A DNA stretch of 64,000 nt from CAYZXL01 sp964482435 (GCA_964482435.1 CAYZXL010000015.1:1-64000), one strand, 5' to 3'. Shown: positions 37,280 through 47,038, counted from the stretch's first letter. Notes: a model not told the origin generated them from the letters alone. A program made the numbers and translations.

Positions 37280-38167
37280 ATGAGTCGGATGCGGCGAAGA
37301 AGGGCGGTACTTCTTTCCACTGGGATTGTGCTGCTGGCCTCCTGGGCGGCAGGTGCGGTCTATTGGTTGTTCTGGCTGAATCCGCAGCGGAGGTATGTCG
37401 GGCGATACTATGTGTGGGGCGACCCTCTGGGGCATCACCGCGCATGGGCTGACACGCAGAAGCGCATCCGCCGGTTCGGGTGGTGGCACGACGACTTTGG
37501 AAGGGTCGGGCAATGGGGAGATGAGGAATGGGTCGAATGGATCATGGAGCGTATCAAGCCAGGCGACGACATCGCCAGTTGCCGGGCTGGACACAAGCAT
37601 CGAGCTCTATCTTTTATGACTAATCAGGATCTCGGCCCCAGACCGGAGACATGGCTCGAGTGGTGGCGGGAGAACAAGCACAAGACACAGGTAGAGTGGA
37701 TTCGGGAGGGCTTTGAGAAGGCTGCTATTACCTTGCACACGCCCCTGACGAAGCAGGACGTCAGGGCTCTGCTTGTCCTGATCGGGAAACGGAAAGGCGC
37801 CGTCGTAAAGGAAGGCGGATTCGCGCCGCCGAGGTGGGAGTCCCCGTGGCATCTGCGGTACAACGCCATGCGGTGGCTGCGAGATAGCAATTTCCACGCC
37901 TACCCTCTCAGTGTCGGCGAACTGGCAGGAGAGGACAGCGAAAGCGTGCTGAACGGCTTGCTTGCATTCTCCGAGTGGAGCGGTGTCAACCGGAAGTCGG
38001 ACACCCCCGGCGAGTTGCCGATAAGCGCACGGGTTCGGAAATGGAAGCCGGAGGTTCCGCCCATCGCCGCTGCCTGGGTCGCCTGGGTTGCCTATGGCTC
38101 GCTGGCGGTTGTACTCGTGTCAGGCGTCGTGTGGCTCAGGTGCGGCCTGAGAAGGCGCTGCACCTGA
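37280..38167 (+). CDS. Membrane protein of unknown function with a TNQD-x-G / WxxWW motif
   Basis: 295 aa, ATG 37280 after GGGAGGG. Membrane segments at about 10-30 (VLLSTGIVLLASWAAGAVYW) and about 260-285. Between them are two copies of an EW..W-type helix motif and ALSFMTNQDLGPRPETWLEW then WWRENKHKTQVEWIREGFE, a pattern that resembles planctomycete proteins in which it follows HEAT-like repeats (recalled pattern, not searched). Both termini near the membrane suggest a periplasmic or cytoplasmic loop domain of about 225 residues. No enzymatic motif. Confidence 0.65.
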   Translation: MSRMRRRRAVLLSTGIVLLASWAAGAVYWLFWLNPQRRYVGRYYVWGDPLGHHRAWADTQKRIRRFGWWHDDFGRVGQWGDEEWVEWIMERIKPGDDIASCRAGHKHRALSFMTNQDLGPRPETWLEWWRENKHKTQVEWIREGFEKAAITLHTPLTKQDVRALLVLIGKRKGAVVKEGGFAPPRWESPWHLRYNAMRWLRDSNFHAYPLSVGELAGEDSESVLNGLLAFSEWSGVNRKSDTPGELPISARVRKWKPEVPPIAAAWVAWVAYGSLAVVLVSGVVWLRCGLRRRCT

Positions 38168-38324
38168 CTTGGTCTGCCGACCCCCCATCTTTGCTGGGTA
38201 GAGCTCGACACGATAGAGATGTGCTGTCCTGTGGGGTCTTCCTGGCCGTGCAGGTGGGTACCGGCCATCCCGAGCAGACGCAGGCGGCGATCACGGCTGG
38301 TGAGTAGGCGGCACAAAAGCGCGT

Positions 38325-39065
38325 TCAGGTAACAATCACCGAGGCGGAGGGATTGAAGGGATTGGTACGCATAGCGAGGGAGAAGAGGTACGGGTAGTTT
38401 CGCTTCAGGTGTCGCATGTAGTCGAGCCATTCGCAGACCAGCCGCGAATACACCCGCTTGATGTCTCCGGAGAGGTGAGCAAGGTCGCTATCGGGCAGTC
38501 CCGTCAAGTTCTGCCTGTTCCCCAGCTCTTCCGCTAAATGAAACACAGCCCAGAGAAGCTGCGTGAACGAATCGTGCTCGAGGAGATTCGGGTTCTCCAA
38601 AAGCCGGAGCATGAAATCCATCTTCGCGGTCAGGAACTTCTTCAGTTCTACTATGTCGCCCTTTCTTGCATCCGCCGGATACTCGTACTTCTTCAGGCGA
38701 TTAGCGACCTCCAGAAACTCCTTGTACGACCACTCGTTGGTGACGAGGAGTTCTTTCCTTATCTTCTCCAGCTCCGGATCGAGAGCTGAAAGGTAACCCA
38801 GAAGCCTCGTCCCGACCTCGCTGAAAAACGCCCCGATAACCATGTTCATCTTCTCCAGCATTGCGCGCTTTTCCTTCCGCGTGAGGAGGCGGTCTATGAT
38901 GAGCGTCACGAGCAAAACGTTTATCGGAACAAACGCGATGTCCCCTAACAGATAGATGAAAATGTGCTTTGCATCCCTGTAAATGGCAAAATGAATGAGA
39001 TACAACACCGCCGACAGAATGATAAACGACACTCCAAGTCGAACCTGCCAGTTGATTCGTTTCAT
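38325..39065 (-). CDS. Two-span membrane protein with helical cytoplasmic domain
   Basis: 246 aa, ATG 39065 after GGAG. Membrane segments at about 10-30 (LGVSFIILSAVLYLIHFAIY) and 35-58 (FIYLLGDIAFVPINVLLVTL) are followed by RLLTRKEKRAMLEKMNMVIG and a long charged helical domain. The two spans plus the RLLTRKE junction are typical of small bacterial conserved membrane proteins of unknown role. Flanked by unrelated genes. Confidence 0.72.
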   Translation of the reverse strand: MKRINWQVRLGVSFIILSAVLYLIHFAIYRDAKHIFIYLLGDIAFVPINVLLVTLIIDRLLTRKEKRAMLEKMNMVIGAFFSEVGTRLLGYLSALDPELEKIRKELLVTNEWSYKEFLEVANRLKKYEYPADARKGDIVELKKFLTAKMDFMLRLLENPNLLEHDSFTQLLWAVFHLAEELGNRQNLTGLPDSDLAHLSGDIKRVYSRLVCEWLDYMRHLKRNYPYLFSLAMRTNPFNPSASVIVT

Positions 39066-39320
39066 TTTCCAACTCCATGGTTTGCGTTGCGAGGAACCGA
39101 ATCTCGATTGGGGGCTCGCGGTTTCTCGCGGAATGTTTCAACCAGTCTGTGTACGAGCCCGGGAAATGCTCCCAGGCGAACGGCCTCGCTCATCGAAAAC
39201 GCATCAGGCAAACAGGCGGTTTCCGCCCCAGCGGCGCCAGGTTTCCCGCCGGGCGTACTGAGTCCAGAGACCGTCCAACCAGCAGATGAAGGGTCGGGGT
39301 TCTGGCCGGCTTTGGTCCCT

Positions 39321-39350
39321 CCGCGTCTTCTGCGCCCTGGGCGGTGAACG
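39321..39350 (+). repeat. Degenerate copy of the CGCAAAGGCGC-type repeat
   Basis: CCGCGTCTTCTGCGCCCTGG followed by GCGGTGAACG resembles the inverse orientation of the repeat at 10641. It lies between the membrane protein and apiosidase-like genes. Weak match. Confidence 0.3.
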
Positions 39351-39360
39351 TCCTCGCTGC

Positions 39361-40935
39361 TCAGCTTCCACCCAGGTGAAGAATGACCGGGGTTGTGCCG
39401 AAGGGGGATTCGTTCAAATGCTCGCCGTCGGCGAAAGTGCCCGCAGCAGCTTTCTCCCCGGTCTCGACATTCAGAAACTCTCCCCGGAGGGGCGAACCGA
39501 CGCCCGCAATGCTGAACCGAACTGCCCCACCGTTCGGGGCAAAAATGACGTATTCTTTTCCTTCGTTGGCGAGAACCCACGTCCCGTTGATTTGCCCCTT
39601 GGGTTCCATCAGCCAGTATTTCGCTCCATCGAAAAAGTCTTTCAGGACGCGATACCTCTTCCATCCGGGCGGCTGCGGCTCCCATTTCACCAAATCCCAC
39701 GACGTGTTCGAGTAATAATACGTCGGGTAACCGCCCGCACAGACGATTTCGTACGTCCTCCGCAAGACTTCCTGCCAGTCCTGCATCACGTTGTACGTCG
39801 GGAGTTTTTCGACGCCCCGTTCGTATCCGTACTCGATATTCACGACGGGCCACACCCGCGCTTTCCTCTGAGCGAGAATCGTCTCGCCCCACTTCTCGTG
39901 CTGCTGGTCGGACCGAAAGTCGCAGACGGTATAATTGCCGTTGTCGTAATTGCCGTTATCGTCGTGAACCGTGACCAGCCGGTCGTAGGCGTCCCATTCC
40001 TTGACCTTTTTGATTACCGCGAGCTTGTACTCGGCGTCTTTCTCGTTGTGAGCCTCCTTGGAGAAATCCCAGACCACATTCGAGAAACCCTGATACCTCG
40101 CCACGATGTACTTGTAATAAAGCCAGTCCTCCGGGCTGCCGTTCTTCGGCCAATTGACGAACTTGTTATAGACCCGCAGCATGATGTGAGCGACGATTCC
40201 TTTTTCCTGCAAGTACGAAATCACTCTGTCATAATGCCGCCAGAATCGGACGTTCATCCGAGTGTGGTCGGGGTTCTCGTTTGTGCCCTCCCAGGCGAAC
40301 ATTTCGGGCGGGCCGTAATCCCAGTCGCAGGATTTCCCTTTCGCCCAGGATGTGTCGTGGGCGTAGGCGTTCATGACCACGTGGTTGAAACCGTGCGCGG
40401 CGATGGCGTCAACGAACCGTTTCAGATTCGGCATTTCCGGGTCTGACATGTCCAGAGCCCAAATCCAATCCGCCTCAAAGCCGAGAAGGAAATATCGCGT
40501 CCCGTCCTCGTAGATGAAATGCCGCGGATGCTCGCGGTCAATCTTTAACCCGCCGTGGACGTTCGGGCTGGTGTTCCGGACACATTCGATTTCGCCGTGC
40601 TTCGCGTCCATTCCGGGGTCGGCTTCGCAAAGCGTAACATAGCGCCATCTCCCCCTCGATGTCGGCGAGAAGCGAACCTTCCACGTATTGTCCCCGTCGT
40701 GGAAAGCGGGGATGAGGAGCTTTTCCTCTCTTGGCCCTTCGAACATCGCCGACACATCAACCGTGAACGGATTTGCGTGCTCTTTCGATGCCCTGAGAAT
40801 CACGTCGTACGTGTGATACTGCTCGACTTTGATTGGGTCTTGCCCGCCTCCATTTTCTCCCAGTGTTTGACCCGGACCGGCAAGGAATGTTAGGAAAATC
40901 AGAAGAAAAACGAACCAAATACGGGGCTGTTTCAT
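39361..40935 (-). CDS. Secreted DUF5060/DUF4038 apiosidase-like glycoside hydrolase
   Basis: 524 aa. The signal peptide ends near GQTLGENG. Residues about 35-110 are a DUF5060-like beta domain (VDVSAMFEGPREEKLLIPAF, WKVRFSPTSRGRWRY). A TIM barrel of the DUF4038/GH140 type follows (YFLLGFEADWIWALDM, FVDAIAAHGFNHVVMNAY, VVWDFSKEAHN, VNIEYGYE). Glu residues in SKEAHN and IEYGYE are candidate acid and nucleophile. A C-terminal beta domain ends the protein. It lies 39 nt after the GH39 gene, so both probably act on one glycan. Confidence 0.85.
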   Translation of the reverse strand: MKQPRIWFVFLLIFLTFLAGPGQTLGENGGGQDPIKVEQYHTYDVILRASKEHANPFTVDVSAMFEGPREEKLLIPAFHDGDNTWKVRFSPTSRGRWRYVTLCEADPGMDAKHGEIECVRNTSPNVHGGLKIDREHPRHFIYEDGTRYFLLGFEADWIWALDMSDPEMPNLKRFVDAIAAHGFNHVVMNAYAHDTSWAKGKSCDWDYGPPEMFAWEGTNENPDHTRMNVRFWRHYDRVISYLQEKGIVAHIMLRVYNKFVNWPKNGSPEDWLYYKYIVARYQGFSNVVWDFSKEAHNEKDAEYKLAVIKKVKEWDAYDRLVTVHDDNGNYDNGNYTVCDFRSDQQHEKWGETILAQRKARVWPVVNIEYGYERGVEKLPTYNVMQDWQEVLRRTYEIVCAGGYPTYYYSNTSWDLVKWEPQPPGWKRYRVLKDFFDGAKYWLMEPKGQINGTWVLANEGKEYVIFAPNGGAVRFSIAGVGSPLRGEFLNVETGEKAAAGTFADGEHLNESPFGTTPVILHLGGS

Positions 40936-40974
40936 TTCAATTTCCTCTCGGAAGTTTTGCCGCCGGATGGCGCG

Positions 40975-42672
40975 TCACTCAGGCGGCTGACCTTTTCCGG
41001 CATCTCCCTCTTTTCCAATCACGAGCAGGCAAACGGAATTTGGCCGGAGAGTCAGGGTAATGATTGCCCGCTCGTCGCGCACGGGGATGCCCTGTTCATC
41101 GCCCGCAGGCGAAAGAAGCGACTTCTCCAATACGGCTTGGGCCTGCTGTGGCGAGGCGGGCTTGGGGCTGCCGATTCGGGTCCACTCCGACCATGCGTCG
41201 GAGTGCTCCGCGTCTATCACATATTTCCGGCACCTCACTGTCCTGATCTGCTTCGTAAATCCTCTGACCGTGACAACAAACTTCCGTTCCGGGCCGTCAC
41301 TCGAGTAATTCTTCTCCCCGAACCGCCACAAAAGAAGTTGCACTGTGTTGGCGGAGGCGCTCGTGGCAATGACGCCGGCGGCGCGGTCGTCCGGGTTTAC
41401 AGTGACCTTGACCCGCTCGGGAGACATTTTCCCCAGGAGGCGGTAGAGATTGAAGATTGCCACCGGGACAGTCTTGTCCCCAATTCGGGTGAACAATGAC
41501 CGCCAGCCGCCGAAATATTCCCCGGTCAAACCGCCCCATCTCAGCATCAGGTCAATCCTTCCCGGCTGTTTATCGAGAACCTCCCACAGGAGGGCACAAG
41601 CGAAAGCCGCCTCGTAGTGGCTCTGAGTTCGCGGCCAATTGTCGCCTTTTCCAAGTTCTTCTCCCCATTCGTTGAGCTGTCGTTCGCACCGGGATAGCTC
41701 GGGAGCTTCTTCCTCGATGATTTGCCGGTACTTCTCGTTCACGTCGAGAATGTAGTCGAGGTCTCCGTAGGCGTGCCACGAAATGAAATCAATCGGCGCC
41801 CCTTCCTTTTTCCCTGTGGCGAAATTCTCCCCGCGGACGCAATGACGGAGAAAATAGCGGGCGAAGCGGTAGTCAACGTTGCAGCCGCCTAAAGCCGGCC
41901 CGCCGATCCGCACTTGCGGGTCAGCCTCCTTCGCTCCGGCGGCGAAAAAGTCGTAAAGCTTGAAGAACTGGACGATGTTCTCATAAGTCAAAGACGGTCG
42001 AGCACCAATCCAGTATTCCCCGACATCCGGCTCGTTCCACACTTCGAAGTACCATTGGCGAACCTTTTGGTCGCCGTACCGCTTCTCGCAATGAAGCACA
42101 AGCCGCCGAACAAGCTCTTTCCATCTGCCAAAATCCTTCGGCAGATTTATCGCTCCCCCGCCGTAATTCCTGACGATTTCCCCCCAAGCGAGAGCATCCG
42201 GCATGAAATCGCACTCGATGATTGGGTGCACGCCCCCGCCCACGAGAATGTCCAGCACTTTGTCGAGGCGAGACCAGTCGTAGGTGGTGTTCCCGGCAGC
42301 GTCCTCCGAATAGACTCTGCATCCGTAGTCGGAGTCCGAGAAAACGTTGTGGCACCGGACGTAAAACAGCGCCCCCGACTCCCTAATCTGCTTCCAGGCG
42401 TCTTTCAACTTCTCATCAACGGTCTCGCTGTGGATAGGGTCGTAGCCGAAGTTCGCTATGACCGCCGGACGCCATGTGCCCGCCTTTGCCGCGAGGTTCA
42501 CCGTTACGACAACTTGTTTTCCCTGCCCGCCCGTGCTCGACGACTCTGCTGCAACCACCGGGCGCAGCGATGGCGAGATAAACCATGCCGGGTCAGAAGA
42601 ACACGGATTCGGGATGCTCGCAAGGACAGGGGCAGCAGCTATGCAAAAAGCGTGGACCCTGATTTGGCTCAT
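40975..42672 (-). CDS. Secreted GH39-type glycoside hydrolase
   Basis: 565 aa, ATG 42672 after GGGGGAG at a 5-nt gap. The N-terminus is hydrophobic but the cleavage site is unclear. FEVWNEPDVGEYW has the acid/base E214 of the clan A Asn-Glu-Pro motif. QLNEWGEE gives E335 as the likely nucleophile. IDFISWHAYGD is a further landmark. GH39 includes beta-xylosidases and alpha-L-iduronidases. A C-terminal beta-sandwich (VCLLVIGKE end) follows. First gene of the two-gene glycan operon. Confidence 0.85.
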   Translation of the reverse strand: MSQIRVHAFCIAAAPVLASIPNPCSSDPAWFISPSLRPVVAAESSSTGGQGKQVVVTVNLAAKAGTWRPAVIANFGYDPIHSETVDEKLKDAWKQIRESGALFYVRCHNVFSDSDYGCRVYSEDAAGNTTYDWSRLDKVLDILVGGGVHPIIECDFMPDALAWGEIVRNYGGGAINLPKDFGRWKELVRRLVLHCEKRYGDQKVRQWYFEVWNEPDVGEYWIGARPSLTYENIVQFFKLYDFFAAGAKEADPQVRIGGPALGGCNVDYRFARYFLRHCVRGENFATGKKEGAPIDFISWHAYGDLDYILDVNEKYRQIIEEEAPELSRCERQLNEWGEELGKGDNWPRTQSHYEAAFACALLWEVLDKQPGRIDLMLRWGGLTGEYFGGWRSLFTRIGDKTVPVAIFNLYRLLGKMSPERVKVTVNPDDRAAGVIATSASANTVQLLLWRFGEKNYSSDGPERKFVVTVRGFTKQIRTVRCRKYVIDAEHSDAWSEWTRIGSPKPASPQQAQAVLEKSLLSPAGDEQGIPVRDERAIITLTLRPNSVCLLVIGKEGDAGKGQPPE

Positions 42673-43002
42673 AAAATCTCCCCCACGGGGTTGTCTGCGG
42701 TGGTAACCTGTCTTTCTGTGGCTGCGTTTGAGCGTCTGGAGGCAACTCCGCGGACACCGTTGCCCACGGACGCCGGAACTGTGATGCATTTTAACAGAAG
42801 TTCAGAGAATGGGGTATTATCGGAACCGGCTGCAGCGTCTCTCACTGTGGAAAGTGTGCCAACTGGTTGAAGGACAGGCGCTCCACCGCCGAAAGCTCAC
42901 TCGTTCTTTCAGGCCGGTTCGGAAGCCCTCGGCCGATTTTTGGTGAACCGGATTGCGGCGTGCTGGTACTATTTCTGCGCTCAAGGCAAATAAGGAAAGA
43001 AG
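42673..43002 (+). other. Divergent intergenic region
   Basis: About 330 bp between the GH39 gene and the lipoprotein operon. AT-richer around 42785-42830. I could not assign a promoter. Confidence 0.4.
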
Positions 43003-44103
43003 ATGCGCCGTGACAAAGAAAAGTTCCTCTATGAGGTCGTCCTTGTAGGGCTCCTGTGCCTTGCGGTCTTATCCGCGTGCGGCTGCTGGCGAAAGCCCCG
43101 GACGGAGCGCCCGATGGACTTTGTCCCTCCGGAGGCTGACGTCATCGCCTTGCTGGATTACAGCAAGTTTGTCAGGAGCGACGTCTTTGAGAAGGTATTC
43201 GACGTATCGGAGCTTAGACAAACCCTCCTCGAACTCGGTGTCGCCCACGAAAATATTGTGAGCATCGCCGGTTTTGTCGTCGGCACTGCCGAGGCTTTGT
43301 CAAAGGCGCCATCATTGGGAACCATCGCGGAGAATCTCGCAATGGGCGTCGTCGTCGAAGGGAGGGAATCCTTTCAGCCTGTTTTCAAAGCGCTGTCCGG
43401 TCGCGGGTGGGTTCGGAAAGAATATGGTGGAAGAAAGCTCTGGGTTCCCGGAGACTCAGCGAGTTCGGCGAACCTCACCCCGGAGCACGACAGACCTCGG
43501 GCCGAGGCCTGGGGGGCTGTGGCTTTGTTGCGAACCAACTTCCTCGTCGCAGGAACACCGCCAGCGGTTCGCCGGGTTCTTGACGTAGCCGGGGGTAGGG
43601 GAAGGCGGGCTGGCGGCGCCGATAGTGCGCCCCCTGGCGCAAAGGTCGGTGCGGCCGCAGGCAGGTTGCCAGCCGCTGCGATCATCCGTCGGGTCGGTGC
43701 GAGCGGAGAGATAACCGTGGCGGTATCTTTCTCGCAGGAGATGCGGGTCGCTGCCGCAGAGCTTGCCAAATCGGCTGGCCTGTTCGGAGGAATGGTCGGC
43801 GGCAACATGCTTGAAGGGGTGCTCGAGGTTTTGGGGATAGGACGCGGCGTGGGGCTGTCCTTCTCCAGCGCGAAGGACAAGCTTGCCGTCAGAGTCGTTT
43901 TCGTGGCGAAAGACCCCGCAAGCGCGAAGGTGCTCGCCGGTTTGGTATCCGTGGCAAAGATAATGATTCCAACGGTGAGAGACTTTGGCGGCGCAGAGGC
44001 GGCGGAGATCGCTCGAGGAGTGCACGTCTGGTCGGAACAGAATCTCGTTTTACTTGATTTTAAGATACCGGAGAGCATCTTTAGCCGTATGCGGAAACGA
44101 TAG
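43003..44103 (+). CDS. Lipoprotein of unknown function, first gene of a signalling operon
   Basis: 366 aa, ATG 43003 after AAGGAAAG. Hydrophobic core then lipobox LSAC with C26 as the lipidation site. The mature part has PPEADVIALLDYSKFVRSD and alternating strands and helices (IVSIAGFVVGTAEAL, WVRKEYGGRKLW, VAGTPPAVRRVLD), a DUF3352-like feel but not assigned. Residues about 195-225 are Gly/Ala/Pro rich. It precedes a GAF histidine kinase by 46 nt, so it may be an envelope sensor or partner. Confidence 0.75.
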   Translation: MRRDKEKFLYEVVLVGLLCLAVLSACGCWRKPRTERPMDFVPPEADVIALLDYSKFVRSDVFEKVFDVSELRQTLLELGVAHENIVSIAGFVVGTAEALSKAPSLGTIAENLAMGVVVEGRESFQPVFKALSGRGWVRKEYGGRKLWVPGDSASSANLTPEHDRPRAEAWGAVALLRTNFLVAGTPPAVRRVLDVAGGRGRRAGGADSAPPGAKVGAAAGRLPAAAIIRRVGASGEITVAVSFSQEMRVAAAELAKSAGLFGGMVGGNMLEGVLEVLGIGRGVGLSFSSAKDKLAVRVVFVAKDPASAKVLAGLVSVAKIMIPTVRDFGGAEAAEIARGVHVWSEQNLVLLDFKIPESIFSRMRKR

Positions 44104-44149
44104 GTGCGGTCAACTGTCCGGCTGAGATTGGCGTTGGGATAACGAACGG

Positions 44150-45829
44150 ATGTCCAGCACAAACACACTGAGGCAACTTTCATTTTTCGTGCGGTTTCTT
44201 GAGACGCTTGAGCGACTCAGAACCACTGACAAGGTGCATCGGTTCGCGCTCCGCGACCTTTCACGATTTTTGGGGGCAGAGGAGGGGTGCATTGCGCTTT
44301 ACGACCGGCTCAGGCGCGGGCCGTGTATCGAGCTGGAAACGAAACAGAAAGTCCAATGGGACCTGGAGCTTTTCGCCAACTTCATCAAGAACAGAAGGCC
44401 CAGGATTCCTCAAAACGTCATCATGGCGCCTTTGAAGGTCAGGAGAAAGATCGTTGGCCTCCTCGCCCTCAGAAAAGGTGACGGCTTCGGAAAGGGAGAT
44501 GGGAAGTTCCTCTGCCGCCTCGTTGATCGGGTCTCGGCGGAACTCTCCCGGCGGGAGGAAATGCGGATTCTCACAGTAAGGGCCGGGATCAGCAAGGACA
44601 TCATGCGGGGGCTGCGGCCAAAGGACGTTTTCTACAAGCTCCTCGACGGCCTGGAAGAGCTTCTGCGATACGACCACAGCGCTGCCATTCTCATTCTCGA
44701 CGGGGACAAGGATGCCTTTGTGGTTCAGGCAGAGAAGATAACCTGGCGGAAAGGGAAGAGTGCCATCATCGGGCTTGAGTTACCGACCGACCCGGCTGTG
44801 AACGGATTCTTGCTGAACCGCGGCACACCCTTAGCTTTCGACAGAAACGTCAGCGGCGACTGGCGGGCGTGGGGCTCCCCTTACTACGTGACCGTTCTGC
44901 GGATTCTTGATTATAACAAAGACCGCTCTGCGCCTTCCGAGAACAGCATCCTGTGTGTTCCGCTGCGGTCGAAGGGACAGCTCATCGGGCTGCTCAAAAT
45001 TTCCAGCCGTGTCCCGGAGGCTTTCGGCCGCGACGACATCCAGGTCGTGCAGGAGTTTCTGCCGCAGGCGGAGGCAGCTATCCTTGCTTCGCAGTTCAGT
45101 GCATCCCTCCACGAAAGGACTATCGAATCGGAAAAAAGGCTGGGAATCCTCGAGATAGCCAGGGGCGTTGCGCACGACGTCAACAATGCCCTCGGAGCGG
45201 TTATTCCCCTGGTTCAATCCATCATAAGCGACCTCAAGGACTCCTGCGCCAACCCCGAAGAACTCCTCAAGGACATGCGATACATCGAGGAAAACGTGAG
45301 GCTCTGCGCCCGCATCTTTGGGAGCATGCTCGGCTATGCCAAGGCCGCGGAGTCTGGACGCCGTGTTTACGTTGACGTCAAAAAGAGCATCCAGGACTCC
45401 ATGAGACTCCTTGACAGGGGCTTGAACACAAGGGGGGTTTCCGTGACGATGGAAATTGAGGAGAATCTTCCTTCCATTGAAGCCGACCCAACGCGTCTCC
45501 AGCAGGCGTTTTTCAACATTGTCACCAACGCCCGCGACGCCATGCCAAACGGCGGCATCCTGAAAATCCGGGCATGGAGAGATGGAAAAGTCCTGCACGT
45601 TTCCTTCGAGGATACCGGCGTCGGCATCAATAAGGAGGATTTCAACAGGGTTATGGAGCCGTTCTTCACGACGAAGAAGGATGGCACTGGCCTGGGGTTG
45701 TCAATCTGTCGTTCCATCGTATGGGAAAGCAACGGGCGAATGAGAATCGAAAGCGAGCCAGGCAAAGGCACAACCGTCTTCATTGATTTTCCAGCCGCAG
45801 AGAGCGAAAAAAGTGGAACCGGAGCATAA
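44150..45829 (+). CDS. Sensor histidine kinase with two GAF domains
   Basis: 559 aa, soluble (no membrane spans). A first GAF-like domain at about 15-130, a second at about 150-315 (ILCVPLRSKGQLIGLLKI). The HisKA helix carries H342 in ARGVAHDVNNALGAV, of the NtrB-like HDxNN type. The ATPase has N box NIVTNARDAM, G1 DTGVGI and G2 GTGLGLSI. Its stop overlaps the next gene, whose receiver is the obvious target. A cytosolic ligand or the lipoprotein may set the input. Confidence 0.9.
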   Translation: MSSTNTLRQLSFFVRFLETLERLRTTDKVHRFALRDLSRFLGAEEGCIALYDRLRRGPCIELETKQKVQWDLELFANFIKNRRPRIPQNVIMAPLKVRRKIVGLLALRKGDGFGKGDGKFLCRLVDRVSAELSRREEMRILTVRAGISKDIMRGLRPKDVFYKLLDGLEELLRYDHSAAILILDGDKDAFVVQAEKITWRKGKSAIIGLELPTDPAVNGFLLNRGTPLAFDRNVSGDWRAWGSPYYVTVLRILDYNKDRSAPSENSILCVPLRSKGQLIGLLKISSRVPEAFGRDDIQVVQEFLPQAEAAILASQFSASLHERTIESEKRLGILEIARGVAHDVNNALGAVIPLVQSIISDLKDSCANPEELLKDMRYIEENVRLCARIFGSMLGYAKAAESGRRVYVDVKKSIQDSMRLLDRGLNTRGVSVTMEIEENLPSIEADPTRLQQAFFNIVTNARDAMPNGGILKIRAWRDGKVLHVSFEDTGVGINKEDFNRVMEPFFTTKKDGTGLGLSICRSIVWESNGRMRIESEPGKGTTVFIDFPAAESEKSGTGA

Positions 45830-46982
45830 CACTCTTCCAAATATCCTTGTGGTTGATGACGAGCCTGGAATCCAGCGCGCTCTCACGCGAATCCTCGCCC
45901 GGAAGTACAACGCCGATTCTGTCGGGTCCGGCGAGGACGCGATTCGCAAGCTCGTCGAGAAGGATTATGACGTTGCCCTCGTGGACTTGCGGATGCCGGG
46001 AATGGACGGGTTTCAGCTTCTCAGGACAATCAAGCTGTACCGCCCTCAGACGGAAGTCATCATAATGTCCGGGTCGGCTTCCGAGGAAAAGCTCATAGAG
46101 GCAATTCAGGACCAGGCCTTCTACTTCGTCACCAAGCCCTTCCAGAAGGAGGTCATCGAGACCCTCGTTGAGCGATGCATTTGGGCTCAGCGCCTCCAGA
46201 GGCAGAACCTCGCCTACACTGAGCAGTTGGAGCGCTATCTCGAACAGGCAAAGGAGTTCCAGGTCAGCCTTTTGCCGGCTCGGTTTCCTCCGACATCGGG
46301 AGTCATCTGCGGCATTAGCTACATGCCAAGCGAAGTCCTCGGGGGCGATTTCTACGACTTCTTTTCTGTTGCGGGACGGACCGTGGCGTTCGTCATCGCG
46401 GACGTTTTCGGGCACGGCGTCCTGGCTGCCATGAAGACCGGGATCGTCAAGTCTTTGTTTGCAGAGGCTGTCCGCGAGAATTCTTCTCCAGCGTCAGTTC
46501 TTCAGACCATCAACGAGGGGATGAACCGCTTCCGGGGCGATAGCCCCCTGACCCTCTTCTACGGCCTCCTGATACTCGACGAGATGTCTTTGTGGTACGC
46601 TAACGCCGGGCACCCGCCCCCCTTGTTGTGCAGAGCGAATGGCGAGCGCCAACGGCTCGATTCCTCCGCACCGCTCTTAGGTGCCGGGGTTGCGGTGCCC
46701 GACGACGCCGAACGGAGGCTTCGGCTCCAGCCCGGCGAGACGCTTGTTCTTTACACCGACGGAGTTCTCGAAGCCATGGACTCGCAGCGCCGCTGGTTCG
46801 GATTCGACAACCTCCTTCGCACGGTTGACCAGCACCTTCAGGACTCGCCGGAGGCCCTCGCCGGTGAGATATGTCGTTCAGCCAAGCGGTTCGCCTCCGG
46901 CGGACTTCCTGTTGACGACCTCACCGCCGTCGTCCTGCGCAGGGAACCATCGGCGCCTGCGGCCTGGGATGCAGGCATTTAG
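45813..46982 (+). CDS. Response regulator with SpoIIE/RsbU-type PP2C phosphatase output
   Basis: 389 aa from GTG 45813, overlapping the kinase stop by 17 nt. An in-frame TTG at 45783 is the alternative. Receiver about 10-130 with acidic pair VDDEP, phospho-site D58 (ALVDLRMPGMDG) and K in FVTKPF. A linker helix precedes a PPM phosphatase at about 175-385 (GGDFYDFF, IADVFGHGVLAA, YANAGHPPPLL, YTDGVLEA, VDDLTAVVLR). Output phosphatases of this kind dephosphorylate anti-anti-sigma proteins, so a partner-switching cascade is inferred. No STAS or RsbW gene is in the window. Confidence 0.92.
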   Translation: MEPEHNTLPNILVVDDEPGIQRALTRILARKYNADSVGSGEDAIRKLVEKDYDVALVDLRMPGMDGFQLLRTIKLYRPQTEVIIMSGSASEEKLIEAIQDQAFYFVTKPFQKEVIETLVERCIWAQRLQRQNLAYTEQLERYLEQAKEFQVSLLPARFPPTSGVICGISYMPSEVLGGDFYDFFSVAGRTVAFVIADVFGHGVLAAMKTGIVKSLFAEAVRENSSPASVLQTINEGMNRFRGDSPLTLFYGLLILDEMSLWYANAGHPPPLLCRANGERQRLDSSAPLLGAGVAVPDDAERRLRLQPGETLVLYTDGVLEAMDSQRRWFGFDNLLRTVDQHLQDSPEALAGEICRSAKRFASGGLPVDDLTAVVLRREPSAPAAWDAGI

Positions 46983-47038
46983 ACCTACCTCTTCCAACGC
47001 TACAGAAGGACTTCATTCACGAAAGCGGCTCATTTGGG

